A stretch of 64,000 nucleotides of DNA from Acrocarpospora macrocephala (GCF_009687865.1 NZ_BLAE01000012.1:155849-219848), one strand, 5' to 3'; shown: positions 33,117-43,941, numbered from the stretch's first letter. Numbers and translations are program-made. The notes: generated from the sequence alone by a model not told the origin.

Positions 33117-34913
33117 TCACTGGCGGTAGACGATCTTTTTGGTGGAGGGGCCGGGGTAGATCACGATGAGGTGTTGCTCGGGGGCGAATTCCTCGCCGCG
33201 GGCGTAGACGCGGAGGCGGTAGCGGCCGGGGCCGGTTAGGGCGAGGTTGGGGAGGGATGCGCCGGCGCCTTCGTCCATGCCTTCCTCCATGAGGGGGATG
33301 CCCAGGTGGCCGGTGCGGCTGAGGATGCTCAGTTCGGTCACCTCGTCCCAGCCTTTGAGGCGGAGTGGGGGTGCGGTGGGGAAGGCTTTGGCGGTCAGGC
33401 AGATCGGCTCGTTCTCGTTGTAGGTCATCACGGAGGCGGAGCTGCCGGTCACCGCGACGAAGCCGTCGTCGATCGCCGCGGAAAAGGAATCCTCCTCGGA
33501 GTTGTCATTGGCGTCGAAGATGGAGTAGCCGCCGCCCTCGAAGAGGAAGTAGGCGGCCGTGCCCTGGCGTTTGGCAGGGACTTTCGGCCAGGGGTCGGTG
33601 CATTTGGCGTTCTCCTCGGCTATCCAGGCGGCGGCCGAGGCTTTTTCCGCAGCCTCCGAATCGAGCAGGTGGGGCTGTTGCTCGCTGATTTTGCCGGGGC
33701 AGATGAAAACGAGGTCCCAGGGGTCGGCGCCCCAGGCCGGGCGCGGGCTGCCCGCCTGGGTCAGCAGCGCTTCCTGTTCCTCCCTGGTCGTGGCGTCGCA
33801 CAGGCGTCTGCCGTACGCGAGGATGCGCTGGTCGGGGACGGTGTCGTCGAACATCGGCGGGACGCCGTCCATGGTGCTGCGGGCGAGGCAGAGGAAGGCT
33901 TTATCCCGGTCCTGGGGGCGGGTGTCGCCGAACTTCTTGTGCAGGACGGTCCAGTCCATGCATTCGTCCTCCCAGCCGGTGTAGGTGAAGCGGGCGGTCT
34001 CCTCGGGGTGGACCAGCGCGAGGACCGGGATGAGGACGGCGACGGCGGACAGGAGGCGCAGGCCGCCGGAACGTCGGCGGGGAAGGGTGGGCGTGGGGTC
34101 GAGGTTGTGGAGTTCGTGCGCGGAGCGGGCCATCCAAGCCGCGTTCAGGATGGTGAACATCGCCAAGGCGGTGAAGATGGAGAAAATGGGGATATCCCCG
34201 AAACGCTCAAGAGCGAAGGCGACGAATGGCAGGACCAGCACTGTGATCAGGAAGGTCCAGCCGGTGATGATGGTGGTCCTGCGCCAGCGGCCGTCCCGGT
34301 GCTGGCCGATGAGGATCAGCAGGAGCCAGAACGGGTAGACCAGGCCGAGGATTTCGAACGCGTTGGGGATGTCCGCGCCGAACTCGTCGGCCACCTCCAC
34401 CGCCATGCCCAGCACGTCGAGGACGGCCAGCGTGAGCGCCAGTCCGCGGAGCACACCGGTGAGCACCAGAGCGAAGAGCACCTGCATCAGGCCCCACACC
34501 AGCAGGGTGAATGTGTCGGCCAGGCCATCGGGAAGCAGCAGGTCGGTGAGCGAGTCGAGGACCAGGACGTCGGCAACAGCCAGGTAGAGGAGGCGGCGCA
34601 GCCAGCGCACCCGCGGGTCGGCCGGGCGGGGGGCGCGTGGCGGCAGGGTGAAGACCTGGCGGAGCGTCCAGAGGTTGACGGCGAGGGTCCCGACGATCAG
34701 CGTAACCGCGAGGCCGCGTTCGCTCTGCCAGTATTCGTCGATTTCCCAGCCGAAGTGGAGGGAAGCCACGAATCGCCGGATGGCGTAGATATCGTCGCTC
34801 ACCACGCCGAGCACCGCCGCTATCGCGGTCACGACGAGGTAGAGCCCGATGACAATTGCCGCCAACCGCTGTCGGAACACTCCGCGAACCCTCTCTTTGC
34901 CCAGAAAGATCAT
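33117..34913 (-). CDS. Multi-pass membrane protein with large C-terminal exterior domain
   Basis: This is a 598-aa protein of unknown function. Residues 1-300 hold about eight hydrophobic helices (for example 17-37, 70-90, 135-160, 190-205, 218-240, 245-262, 285-305). The C-terminal 290 residues are soluble, acidic and contain eight Cys (ECMDW, FLCLARS, LCDATT, FICPGK, KCTDPW, PICLTAK), which suggests an extracytoplasmic, disulfide-bearing domain. A closing segment (GPGRYRLRVYARGEE, IVIYPGP) resembles a jelly-roll strand pattern. ATG 34913 is used. No family recognised; probably monocistronic. Confidence 0.75.
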   Translation of the reverse strand: MIFLGKERVRGVFRQRLAAIVIGLYLVVTAIAAVLGVVSDDIYAIRRFVASLHFGWEIDEYWQSERGLAVTLIVGTLAVNLWTLRQVFTLPPRAPRPADPRVRWLRRLLYLAVADVLVLDSLTDLLLPDGLADTFTLLVWGLMQVLFALVLTGVLRGLALTLAVLDVLGMAVEVADEFGADIPNAFEILGLVYPFWLLLILIGQHRDGRWRRTTIITGWTFLITVLVLPFVAFALERFGDIPIFSIFTALAMFTILNAAWMARSAHELHNLDPTPTLPRRRSGGLRLLSAVAVLIPVLALVHPEETARFTYTGWEDECMDWTVLHKKFGDTRPQDRDKAFLCLARSTMDGVPPMFDDTVPDQRILAYGRRLCDATTREEQEALLTQAGSPRPAWGADPWDLVFICPGKISEQQPHLLDSEAAEKASAAAWIAEENAKCTDPWPKVPAKRQGTAAYFLFEGGGYSIFDANDNSEEDSFSAAIDDGFVAVTGSSASVMTYNENEPICLTAKAFPTAPPLRLKGWDEVTELSILSRTGHLGIPLMEEGMDEGAGASLPNLALTGPGRYRLRVYARGEEFAPEQHLIVIYPGPSTKKIVYRQ

Positions 34914-34950
34914 AAAGGTTCTTGAATACCGAAAAATTCCGACATTTGCT

Positions 34951-35093
34951 TATGCCTTCCGGAGCCCTTCGGCGCGCGGCCCCGGAAGGCATACGGGGTT
35001 CAGCTGCCACCAAGGTCAAACCGTTCCCAGGGGCCGATGGCGGTACGGTTGGCGATCCGCGGCTGGGCTCCGGCGGGCTCCGCAGCGACATAC
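34951..35093 (-). pseudogene. Fascin-like domain tail with terminator hairpin, copy A
   Basis: Read on the minus strand, this stretch encodes the end of a fascin-like beta-trefoil domain ([30 protein letters not shown], stop) and then a 12-bp perfect hairpin (TATGCCTTCCGG 34951-34962, CCGGAAGGCATA 34982-34993). Such domains cap some actinobacterial glycoside hydrolases. No start codon or upstream catalytic domain remains. Copy B lies at 35145-35285. Confidence 0.6.
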
Positions 35094-35094
35094 A

Positions 35095-35136
35095 TGTTGT
35101 TGGCCCGGGAGTGCAGGGCGATGGTGCCGTTGCCGA
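35095..35136 (-). repeat. 42-bp fascin-domain fragment, first copy
   Basis: Identical to 35392-35433. On the minus strand it encodes the [14 protein letters not shown] segment that precedes the tail copy A in frame, so copy A plus this fragment form a continuous piece of beta-trefoil domain. Confidence 0.65.
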
Positions 35137-35144
35137 CATTCGCG

Positions 35145-35285
35145 TACGCCTTCCGGAACCGTTCGGCGCGCGGCTCCGGAAGGCATACGGGTTCAGCTGC
35201 CACCAAGGTCAAACCGTTCCCAGGGGCCGATGGCGGTACGGTTGGCGATCCCCGGCTGGGCTCCAGCGGCCTCCGAGCGACATAC
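35145..35285 (-). pseudogene. Fascin-like domain tail with hairpin, copy B
   Basis: A direct repeat of 34951-35093 with scattered substitutions and small indels. In the minus-strand frame it reads [18 protein letters not shown], then ERFDLGGS and stop, preceded by unrelated sequence. The hairpin arms are at 35145-35156 and 35176-35187 (one arm base changed). It is joined on its 5' side (minus strand) to a fragment of a HAD hydrolase. Confidence 0.6.
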
Positions 35286-35286
35286 G

Positions 35287-35389
35287 GTCCTCGACGACCA
35301 GGCAGTCGCGCGGGTCGGTGCCGAACGAGGCGGCGGCATGGAGGAACAGGTCGGGGGCGGGTTTGCCAACGCCGCCGACGTCCTGGGCG
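35287..35389 (-). pseudogene. Fragment of a HAD-superfamily hydrolase
   Basis: The minus strand reads [19 protein letters not shown] followed by RDCLVVED, the motif III/IV region (GKPxPDxFLxAA, VVEDS) of HAD phosphatases of the beta-phosphoglucomutase type. About 34 codons remain, with no start, no motif I and no stop of its own. It is wedged between fascin-domain fragments. Confidence 0.65.
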
Positions 35390-35391
35390 CG

Positions 35392-35490
35392 TGTTGTTGG
35401 CCCGGGAGTGCAGGGCGATGGTGCCGTTGCCGAGGTCGATACGCTCGGTCGTGCCGATCGTGGACTTGTTGGCGATGATCAGCCATTGCG
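35392..35490 (-). pseudogene. Fascin-like domain fragment, upstream piece
   Basis: The minus strand encodes [19 protein letters not shown] and then [14 protein letters not shown], an internal lobe of a fascin-like beta-trefoil. The final 42 bases (35392-35433) are identical to 35095-35136. Order and orientation suggest the original gene was split and partly duplicated, with HAD sequence captured between copies. The whole 34914-35511 spacer contains no intact gene. Confidence 0.6.
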
Positions 35491-35511
35491 ACGCGGAGAA
35501 CGGGAGCCGTC

Positions 35512-36189
35512 ATGGGAAATGTGCTGATGACTGGAGCCACGGGAGGGATTGGGACGGCGCTGGTCAGCGCGCTCGTGGCGGCCGGACATCGGGTGATCGC
35601 CGTGGGGCGCGATGTCGGGCGGCTGGACGTACACGGAATCGAGGCGGATCTGGCCGAACCCGGGACGCTGGCTGCCGCCGTGGGAGCGCTGGAGGATGCG
35701 GGAGAACTGGAGGACGTGCAAGCGGTGGTGCATTGCGCGGGAATCTCCCCCGTCGAAGCCGTCGCCGAGGCCGGCCCCGAGACGTGGCGGCGGACGCTGG
35801 CGGTGAACGTGGCCTCCGCCGCCGAACTGGTACGGCTGACGCTCCCCGCGTTGCGGCGGTCCCGGGGCCATGTGATCTTCGTTAACGCCTCACCCGGAAT
35901 GACCGGCGTCCCTCGCTGGTCGGCGTTCGTCGCCAGCAAGGCAGCGCTGCGGGAACTGGCCGACTCATTGCGTGAGGAGGAGGCCGCCCATGGGATACGC
36001 GTCACCACGGTCTATCCCGCGGCGACGGCGACCGACCTGCTGGGTGAGGTCAGGAGCGCCTTCGGGCGCCCATACGATCCTGAGTTGTGCATCCAGCCGC
36101 AGACGCTGGCCGCGATGATCGTCTGGGCGCTGAGCGCACCGGCTGACGCCTACGCCTGCGAGCTGTCCGTACTGCCGTCGCCGCGCTGA
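35512..36189 (+). CDS. Short-chain dehydrogenase/reductase with Phe in place of the catalytic Tyr
   Basis: This is a 225-aa SDR. The nucleotide motif TGATGGIG (7-14), HCAGI (NAG-like, 74-78), Asn99 (AVNVAS) and Ser127 (VNASPG) are present. The catalytic Y-x-x-x-K motif, however, reads Phe139-V-A-S-Lys143 (codon TTC), so the proton-donating Tyr is missing. Length and the C-terminal VTTVYPAATATDL are normal for classical SDRs of actinomycetes. It may be inactive, regulatory, or use another residue. ATG 35512 follows GGGAGC. It directly follows a pseudogene cluster and is convergent with clpC. Confidence 0.88.
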   Translation: MGNVLMTGATGGIGTALVSALVAAGHRVIAVGRDVGRLDVHGIEADLAEPGTLAAAVGALEDAGELEDVQAVVHCAGISPVEAVAEAGPETWRRTLAVNVASAAELVRLTLPALRRSRGHVIFVNASPGMTGVPRWSAFVASKAALRELADSLREEEAAHGIRVTTVYPAATATDLLGEVRSAFGRPYDPELCIQPQTLAAMIVWALSAPADAYACELSVLPSPR

Positions 36190-36322
36190 GCCTGTTGCCG
36201 GCGCATGAGGGAATTCGCCACTCTCCGGACCATCTGACGGAGGCAGCAAAGCACTCCGCGACACGAAGAAGGACGCGCCCTCAAGGTGCCCAGCCACCGA
36301 TCCAACCCCCCGCCAAAAGCGC

Positions 36323-36355
36323 AGCACCCCCCGCCGTCCAACGGCGAGGGGTGCT
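36323..36355. terminator. clpC terminator hairpin
   Basis: AGCACCCC (36323-36330) and GGGGTGCT (36348-36355) form the outer stem, with inner GCCGT/ACGGC pairs. On the minus strand it lies 13 bases after the clpC stop and is followed by GCGCTTTTGG. It may also stop transcription from the SDR gene. Confidence 0.8.
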
Positions 36356-36367
36356 TTAGCGGTTCAA

Positions 36368-38872
<2,505 letters not shown>

Positions 38873-39073
38873 CTCGTCGCTCCTCACAGAGCGGTCAGAC
38901 GAGCCCGGATGATCCGGCCCCGTCGTTCCGCATGCCAGCTCTGGCCCGGCGACCGCTTCTATGACAGGAGACGTTCCCCGGGCGCAGGGCGTTCACCCTC
39001 CATCCAACTACCGATCGGGGGCCAGGTGTTCCCGATACGCCGCAAGCGAACGACGTTTATTACCTGATAACGC

Positions 39074-39129
39074 GATCGTGCGGTCATGCAGGCCGCCAGA
39101 GAACCGGCAGCCGGCATAACCGCACGATC
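39074..39129 (-). terminator. Inverted repeat after lsr2
   Basis: GATCGTGCGGT (39074-39084) and ACCGCACGATC (39119-39129) are a perfect 11-bp inverted repeat starting 17 bases after the lsr2 stop, with an inner GCCGGC-type stem. No T-run follows, so a regulatory site for clpC is also possible. Confidence 0.55.
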
Positions 39130-39145
39130 AAGAAGTAGCGGCGAC

Positions 39146-39487
39146 TTAGTGCGCCGCGTCGTAGGCCTCGACGATCGAGGCGGCAATCCGGCCGCGCTCG
39201 CTCACCGGGTGGTTGTTGGCCTTGGCCCAGGCGCGGATCTCCGCGCTCTTCTCCCGAGTCATGGCCCGCTGGGTCCCACCGCTTCCACGACGACGGCCCC
39301 GCGTTGACCCGCTTTCGCCCTTGCGGGCGCTGGAGACGAAAGGCGCCAGGGCTTCCCGAAGCTTCTTGGCGTTGCTGTCGCTCAGGTCAATCTCATAAGG
39401 CAGGCCGTCAATCGCGAAGGTGACCGTCTCATTGGCCTCGCCACCATCGAGGTCGTCGATGAGAATCACCTGCGTGTGCTTGGCCAT
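39146..39487 (-). CDS. lsr2: Nucleoid-associated protein Lsr2
   Basis: Lsr2 is the actinobacterial H-NS analogue that bridges DNA and silences AT-rich, often foreign, genes. The 113-aa protein has the N-terminal beta/dimerisation domain (TQVILIDDLDGGEANETVTF), a Ser/Arg/Gly-rich linker (residues 58-75), and the C-terminal DNA-binding domain with the minor-groove Arg-Gly-Arg at 98-100 (SERGRIAASIVEAY). ATG 39487 is the conserved start. It is upstream of clpC on the same strand, an arrangement I recall from other actinomycetes. A short hairpin separates the two. Confidence 0.97.
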   Translation of the reverse strand: MAKHTQVILIDDLDGGEANETVTFAIDGLPYEIDLSDSNAKKLREALAPFVSSARKGESGSTRGRRRGSGGTQRAMTREKSAEIRAWAKANNHPVSERGRIAASIVEAYDAAH

Positions 39488-39575
39488 CCGGCAATCCTTT
39501 CGGCAGAGCATAGTTTGATTCTGCAGCCAAACATATACCCAGTTACCCCGGATGACAATTCGAGCGGCGGTATTC

Positions 39576-39725
39576 TCAGGAAGAGGTCTTGTCCGATGGC
39601 TCTTCTCCCGGTTCGCGCCTTCCGCGCAGACCGGCGGCGTCCGAACGTACCAACTTAACCACGCCGTAGACGACTGCCGCGCCGACCAACAGCGGCGGTA
39701 TCAACGCGGAGATTACCTCGGTCAT
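39576..39725 (-). CDS. 49-aa single-span membrane protein
   Basis: This small frame starts ATG 39725 and ends TGA 39576. The product begins MTEVISALIPPLLVGAAVVY, forms one hydrophobic helix (about residues 5-25), then a charged tail (KLVRSDAAGLRGRREPGEE). A GAGGA element lies directly before the ATG and GGGAG a little further upstream. It is on the same strand as lsr2, 88 bases upstream of it. Good codon bias and the helix-plus-basic-tail design favour a real gene. I know no family. The rest of the 39488-39959 gap holds the lsr2 promoter and the terminator of the RDD gene. Confidence 0.6.
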   Translation of the reverse strand: MTEVISALIPPLLVGAAVVYGVVKLVRSDAAGLRGRREPGEEPSDKTSS

Positions 39726-39906
39726 TCCTCATCACTCCCTTGGGGTCCGCTGCCGCCGGATTCAACCGGAAGCCCTGTGAAATAGGGGGAACCGGCGCCT
39801 GATGACCCACCGAGGCGCGCCTGTCCATAGCCTCCACCGCGCGGGAAGTATCCTCTGCGGTGGTCAGAACGCTTACCCGATAGAACAAAATCGTACCCAG
39901 GAATGG

Positions 39907-39940
39907 CAGTGGGGTGACCGCCAGGGCGGTCACCCCACTG
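39907..39940 (-). terminator. Long perfect hairpin after the first RDD gene
   Basis: A perfect 15-bp stem (39907-39921 with 39926-39940, core GTGGGGTGACCGC) with a 4-base loop lies 19 bases beyond the RDD stop on the minus strand. It lacks a T-run but is typical of GC-rich actinobacterial terminators. Confidence 0.8.
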
Positions 39941-39959
39941 ATTGGAACGCGACGCCTGA

Positions 39960-40739
39960 CTACAGCTTCACCACGACGGTTCCGGCGACCTTGTCGTGAA
40001 TCGCCTGCTGGAGCGGCTTGTCCCAGAGCGGCCAGAGGACGTTCACCAGGCTGAAGAGCCCACCCAGACCGTTGAGGATCCAATTGAAGGCGAGCAGCTG
40101 CGGCCCCCATAGTACGCCGATCCGCTTGGCCAGAGTCTCGGTGTCGAGACCCCCGTGAACGCTTCCGCCAAGCTTGACGATGCGGATCTTCATGACCTTC
40201 TTGCCGATTGTCTGGCCGTCACGCGAGGTCATGAAGTACTCGTAAGCGGCGTACAGCAGGAAGCTGACGATCGACGAGATCAGCAGGCCGAGGAAGGAAG
40301 GAGTGGACACCGTTGTGCTGGTGCCCAGGAACTCGATCGTCTCGGTCGTGGAGAACGCGCTCTGGATGATCCTGCTGATAATGAGGTAGACGACCACACC
40401 GAGGATAAGGCCATCGATCAGGCGTGCCACCAAACGCTGCCACCACTCGGCAAGTGGCGCCGGGACTCCCGGCGGGAGTGGCATGCCCATCGGCGCGTTG
40501 TAGGCGCCGGCGGACGGGTATCCACCAGCCGGCGGGTAAGCGCCAGGCTGCTGATAACCGGGCTGCTGCTGCTGATATCCACCAGGCTGTTGCTGATAAC
40601 CAGGCTGCTGTTGCTGATATCCACCAGGCGGCGGGTACCCGCCTTGGGGTGGGGGGTATCCGCCTTGAGGCGGCGGGTATCCACCCGGAGGGGGAGCCGA
40701 CCCATAAGGGTTCTGGCCGGGGGGAGGTTCCGGGTTCAT
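39960..40739 (-). CDS. RDD-family membrane protein with Pro/Gly/Gln/Tyr-rich N-terminus
   Basis: This is a 259-aa protein. Residues 1-90 are low-complexity, with GGYPPPQ and GYQQQQP repeats. Residues 95-259 form an RDD domain with about three helices (LIDGLILGVVVYLIISRII, FLGLLISSIVSFLLYAA, WILNGLGGLFSLVNVLWPLW), including the Arg and Asp-Asp type residues (VARLIDGLI; TSRDGQTIGKKVM). RDD proteins are transporter-like or of unknown role; some associate with ion or stress tolerance. A paralogue lies directly upstream on the same strand, separated by a terminator. ATG 40739. Confidence 0.88.
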   Translation of the reverse strand: MNPEPPPGQNPYGSAPPPGGYPPPQGGYPPPQGGYPPPGGYQQQQPGYQQQPGGYQQQQPGYQQPGAYPPAGGYPSAGAYNAPMGMPLPPGVPAPLAEWWQRLVARLIDGLILGVVVYLIISRIIQSAFSTTETIEFLGTSTTVSTPSFLGLLISSIVSFLLYAAYEYFMTSRDGQTIGKKVMKIRIVKLGGSVHGGLDTETLAKRIGVLWGPQLLAFNWILNGLGGLFSLVNVLWPLWDKPLQQAIHDKVAGTVVVKL

Positions 40740-40867
40740 TTGGTTACCTCTCGTGACATCTATGGGGGACGGGGTGTTCTAGGTCCCATCGCACGGTAGC
40801 AGTAACCCGTTACGGCTTTTGCGGTGTTATTTCGGATGGAACGAAGCGAACACGCTGCGTGCACGAA

Positions 40868-40901
40868 AGCGGGGCCAATGGTTCGTTCCATCGGCCCCGC
40901 T
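40868..40901 (-). terminator. Terminator after the second RDD gene
   Basis: AGCGGGGCC (40868-40876) pairs with GGCCCCGCT (40893-40901), with inner ATGG/CCAT pairs. On the minus strand TTTCG follows. It lies 27 bases beyond the stop at 40928, before the promoter of the next RDD gene. Confidence 0.75.
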
Positions 40902-40927
40902 CCGTTGTTTGCGGCGGTTCTATGTCA

Positions 40928-42049
40928 CTATTTGACCTTGACGACCACCGTGTTCGCCGCCTTGTCCAGAAGGGACTGCTGCAACGGCTTATCCCAGAGT
41001 GGCCAGAGCAGACCCACGAGCCAGTACAGGTACACGAGCCAGGCGCCAATCACCCGGATTCCCGGAATCCACGTCAACACCAACGGCCCGGCGAGCGCGC
41101 CCGCGCGGCGCAAGGCGGCGTCATTGTCGAGACCGCCATCAAGGCCGCGACCCACGCGCACCACCTTGATTCCCATAACGATCTTACCGAGCGTTTGGCC
41201 GCGCTGCTTCAGCATCAGGAATTCGTAGCCGAAGAGCGCGAGTGTGGCGAGGAGCGCGGGCACCAGGTAGACGAGGAACGTCCCTGGCGTGACTGTTTGC
41301 GTCTCGATGTCGAAGCGGTCGGTGCTCGCCCAAATGCCTCCGGCGATGATTCCGAGCGCGATGAGCACGACGCCGTACAACGCGACGTCGATGATCCGCG
41401 CGACCAGCCGCTGCCACCATTCGGCCAGCGGCGCCGGGGCGCCCGGCGGAATGGGCGCCGGACCGTAGCCGTATCCCTGCGGCTGCGGGTAACCGCCCGG
41501 ACCGTAGCCCTGCGGCGGCCCGTAGCCGGGCGGCGGATAACCCTGCCCGTAACCGGGCGGCGGATAGCCGGGCTGCTGACCGTACCCAGGCTGCTGACCG
41601 TAACCCGGCTGGGCCTGTACGGGCTGCGTGTGGCCAGGCTGACCGTACGGCTGCGGCCCGCCCTGCTGACCGTAACCCCCGTACTGCTGCTCCTGGCTGT
41701 ACCCCTGCTGGCCATACCCCTGCCCGTAACCCTGACCGGGCTGGGACTGGCCGTAACCCTGGCCATAGCCGTTCTGCCCGCTCCCGGGCGGCGGCGGTGG
41801 TGGTGGCGGAGCCGGCTGCCGCGGATAACCCTGGCCGTAGGCGCCGGTGCCGCCCGCCTGTCCGTACGCCCCTGACGACGGCGGGCCGTACACCGGCCGC
41901 GACCCGGTCCCGGCGGGATTGCGGCTCATGATGGTGACGTCGGGATCGAATTCCTGCGCGGGCTGTTCCGCGCCTTGCTCCCCGCGTTCGGGCGGCGCCG
42001 ACGCGTCGCCGGCCGAATCGTCCTGCGGGTACGGCGGCTGGGTGCTCAC
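40928..42049 (-). CDS. RDD-family membrane protein, larger paralogue
   Basis: This is a 373-aa paralogue of the neighbouring RDD protein. The N-terminal 210 residues are a long Gly/Tyr/Pro/Gln-rich tract ([30 protein letters not shown]) after an acidic start ([28 protein letters not shown]). The C-terminal 160 residues hold the RDD domain ([53 protein letters not shown]). The two share [12 protein letters not shown] and [11 protein letters not shown], so they arose by tandem duplication. The repetitive cytoplasmic tail could act in clustering or protein-protein contact. GTG 42049 start. Confidence 0.87.
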   Translation of the reverse strand: MSTQPPYPQDDSAGDASAPPERGEQGAEQPAQEFDPDVTIMSRNPAGTGSRPVYGPPSSGAYGQAGGTGAYGQGYPRQPAPPPPPPPPGSGQNGYGQGYGQSQPGQGYGQGYGQQGYSQEQQYGGYGQQGGPQPYGQPGHTQPVQAQPGYGQQPGYGQQPGYPPPGYGQGYPPPGYGPPQGYGPGGYPQPQGYGYGPAPIPPGAPAPLAEWWQRLVARIIDVALYGVVLIALGIIAGGIWASTDRFDIETQTVTPGTFLVYLVPALLATLALFGYEFLMLKQRGQTLGKIVMGIKVVRVGRGLDGGLDNDAALRRAGALAGPLVLTWIPGIRVIGAWLVYLYWLVGLLWPLWDKPLQQSLLDKAANTVVVKVK

Positions 42050-42151
42050 CGTGTCACCTCACTTCGCGTTCGGGCATGGCACACGTTAGATATACCCAAG
42101 GTAACCAGCGCCGATTCCACCGTCACCATTCCCCCCTGGTCAAAGAACCGG

Positions 42152-42697
42152 TCAGACCGGCGGCCTGAGGTGCAGAATCATGCGCGTGTTGCCCAGCGTG
42201 TTGGGCTTCACATGTTCCAGGTCGAGGAATTCCGCGACACCTTCGTCATAGGAGGCGAGCAGTTCCGCGTACACCTCCGGCGAGACCGGCGTGCCGTTGA
42301 TCGGCACGAATCCGTGCCGGGCGAAGAAGTCGACTTCGAAGGTGAGGCAGAAGACGCGGTGCACGCCGAGCTCGCGGGCGGTGTCGATGAGCGCGGCGAC
42401 GATCCGGTGCCCCAGGCCCAGCCGCCGGGAGCCCGGGTCCACGGCCACGGTCCGGATCTCGGCCAGGTCCTCCCAGAGCACGTGCAGGGCGCCGCAGCCG
42501 ACCACCACCCCGTCCACCTCGGCGACCCAGAACTCCTGCACGTCCTCGTACAACGTGACAGTGGATTTCTTCAGCAGGCGCCGCTCGCTGCCGGAGTGGG
42601 AGTCGACGAACTGCCGGATCACCCGCACATCAGCCGTGCGGGCCCGGCGCACCACCACCGATTGCGGGACTGTCTGCTCGACCGACTGCACCACCAT
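42152..42697 (-). CDS. argA: Amino-acid (glutamate) N-acetyltransferase, ArgA type
   Basis: This is a 181-aa GNAT enzyme similar to the short actinobacterial glutamate N-acetyltransferase (the M. tuberculosis Rv2747 type) that starts arginine synthesis. Shared features are VVRRARTADV, LYEDVQEFWVAE, VGCGALHVLWEDLAEIRTVAVDP, the acetyl-CoA loop RRLGLGHRIV (variant Q/RxxGxG/A), FEVDFFARHGF, and the C-terminal EFLDLEHVKPNTLGN. ATG 42697 is chosen; an earlier in-frame ATG (42781) adds unconserved residues. It stands alone, away from other arg genes, as is usual for this form. Confidence 0.9.
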   Translation of the reverse strand: MVVQSVEQTVPQSVVVRRARTADVRVIRQFVDSHSGSERRLLKKSTVTLYEDVQEFWVAEVDGVVVGCGALHVLWEDLAEIRTVAVDPGSRRLGLGHRIVAALIDTARELGVHRVFCLTFEVDFFARHGFVPINGTPVSPEVYAELLASYDEGVAEFLDLEHVKPNTLGNTRMILHLRPPV

Positions 42698-42925
42698 GCT
42701 GAGAAGCGTAGTAGCCCGGCGCTCATGGCTCGCGAAAAACGGTCCTGCCGAAAACCCGAAACGTTCGCCCAGAGTAGCCACACGCTCGCGTTATGCGCAT
42801 ATCACGTGTGACCTGGTCGTGATCGTTCAGTTGCTGAATCTAGACGGAATCCTCAGTTTCGGTTGAGGACGAACCGGACGTGCACTAATGTCCAGCGGGA
42901 CCACGGCCCCGGAGAAGGAGATTGC

Positions 42926-43900
42926 TTGCGCACTCGAATCCTTGGGCGGCTCGCCGTCCTCGGCGCCGCGCTCGCCGTCATCACCGTGGGCGCTCCGCTG
43001 GTTTCGGCCACAGCCGATCCGGAACCCACCCTCAAAGAGCTGACCAAAGAGGTGGAGAACCTCTACATCGAGATCGAGACGCTCACCGAGGAGCACAACG
43101 GCGAGAAGGTCCGGCTCAAGGAGGCCGAGCGCGCGGCCCAGCTGGCCAAGACCACGCTGACCAAGAGCGAGGCCGACCTGGAGGAGCGCCGCCTGAAGGC
43201 CAGCCTGTTCGCCCAGAACTCCTACATGACGGGCGGCGCGGCGACCGGCTTCGGCCTGATGCGCGCCGCCGACCCGGACAGCTATCTGGACATCGCCTCC
43301 ACCACCTACGCGCTGCAACTCCAGACCGGCGAGCAGGTGCTCCAGGTCGAGAAGGCGATGGAGACCGCCAAGCGGGCCAGAGCGGGCGCCAAGGCCCGCC
43401 AGGACGAGGTGGCGAAGCTGCTCAGGAGCATCGACTCCCGGCAGGACAAGATCCGCAAGCTGATCAAGAAGACCGAGAGCTCGCTCTACCGCCAGGTCGC
43501 GGGCAAGGTCAGCCGGGCCACCCGGCTGTCGCTGCCGGTGGTCGGCGACGGCAAGGCCGCCCAGGCGGTGCGGTGGGCGCTCACCCAGCAGCTCAAGCCG
43601 TACGTGTGGGGGGCCGAGGGGCCGAACTCCTACGACTGCTCCGGCCTGGTGATGGCCGCCTACCAGCGGGTGGGGATCAGCCTGCCGCACTACACCGGCG
43701 ACCAGTGGACGGCCGGCGCCCACATCAGCCGCGACGACCTGCGCCCGGGCGACCTGGTGTTCTTCTACAACGACCTGCACCACGTGGGCATGTACATCGG
43801 CGGCGGCTACATGGTGCACGCGCCGCGGACCGGCGACGTGGTCCGGGTGGCCTCGATCGGCAACCGGCCGTTCGCCGGAGCTGTCCGGATAGCCGACTGA
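42926..43900 (+). CDS. NlpC/P60 (C40) peptidoglycan endopeptidase with coiled coil
   Basis: This is a 324-aa secreted cell-wall hydrolase of the RipA/CwlO type. A signal peptide (residues 1-30, RILGRLAVLGAALAVITVGAP) is followed by a long coiled coil (about 36-195) that could mask or regulate the enzyme. The NlpC/P60 domain has Cys238 (SYDCSGLVM), His286 (LHHVGMYIG) and His298 (MVHAPRTG). It should cut the D-Glu to diamino-acid bond of stem peptides. The start is TTG 42926, 5 bases after AAGGAG (42915-42920), with no competing ATG in range. It diverges from argA; a terminator follows. Confidence 0.93.
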   Translation: MRTRILGRLAVLGAALAVITVGAPLVSATADPEPTLKELTKEVENLYIEIETLTEEHNGEKVRLKEAERAAQLAKTTLTKSEADLEERRLKASLFAQNSYMTGGAATGFGLMRAADPDSYLDIASTTYALQLQTGEQVLQVEKAMETAKRARAGAKARQDEVAKLLRSIDSRQDKIRKLIKKTESSLYRQVAGKVSRATRLSLPVVGDGKAAQAVRWALTQQLKPYVWGAEGPNSYDCSGLVMAAYQRVGISLPHYTGDQWTAGAHISRDDLRPGDLVFFYNDLHHVGMYIGGGYMVHAPRTGDVVRVASIGNRPFAGAVRIAD

Positions 43901-43903
43901 GCA

Positions 43904-43941
43904 GGTTGATCCGACCCCGCCGGAGCGGGATCAGATCAACC
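43904..43941. terminator. Bidirectional terminator hairpin
   Basis: GGTTGATC (43904-43911) and GATCAACC (43934-43941) form the outer arms, and CCCGC/GCGGG (43916-43920, 43925-43929) the inner arms. It lies between convergent stops and overlaps the last codons of the LuxR-type gene. Confidence 0.7.

Noticed and set aside
39655..40110. Minus-strand frame of 151 codons overlapping the RDD gene end
   Set aside because: It overlaps the real RDD gene and the small membrane protein gene in other frames and crosses a strong terminator hairpin; composition is Arg/Gly-rich noise.
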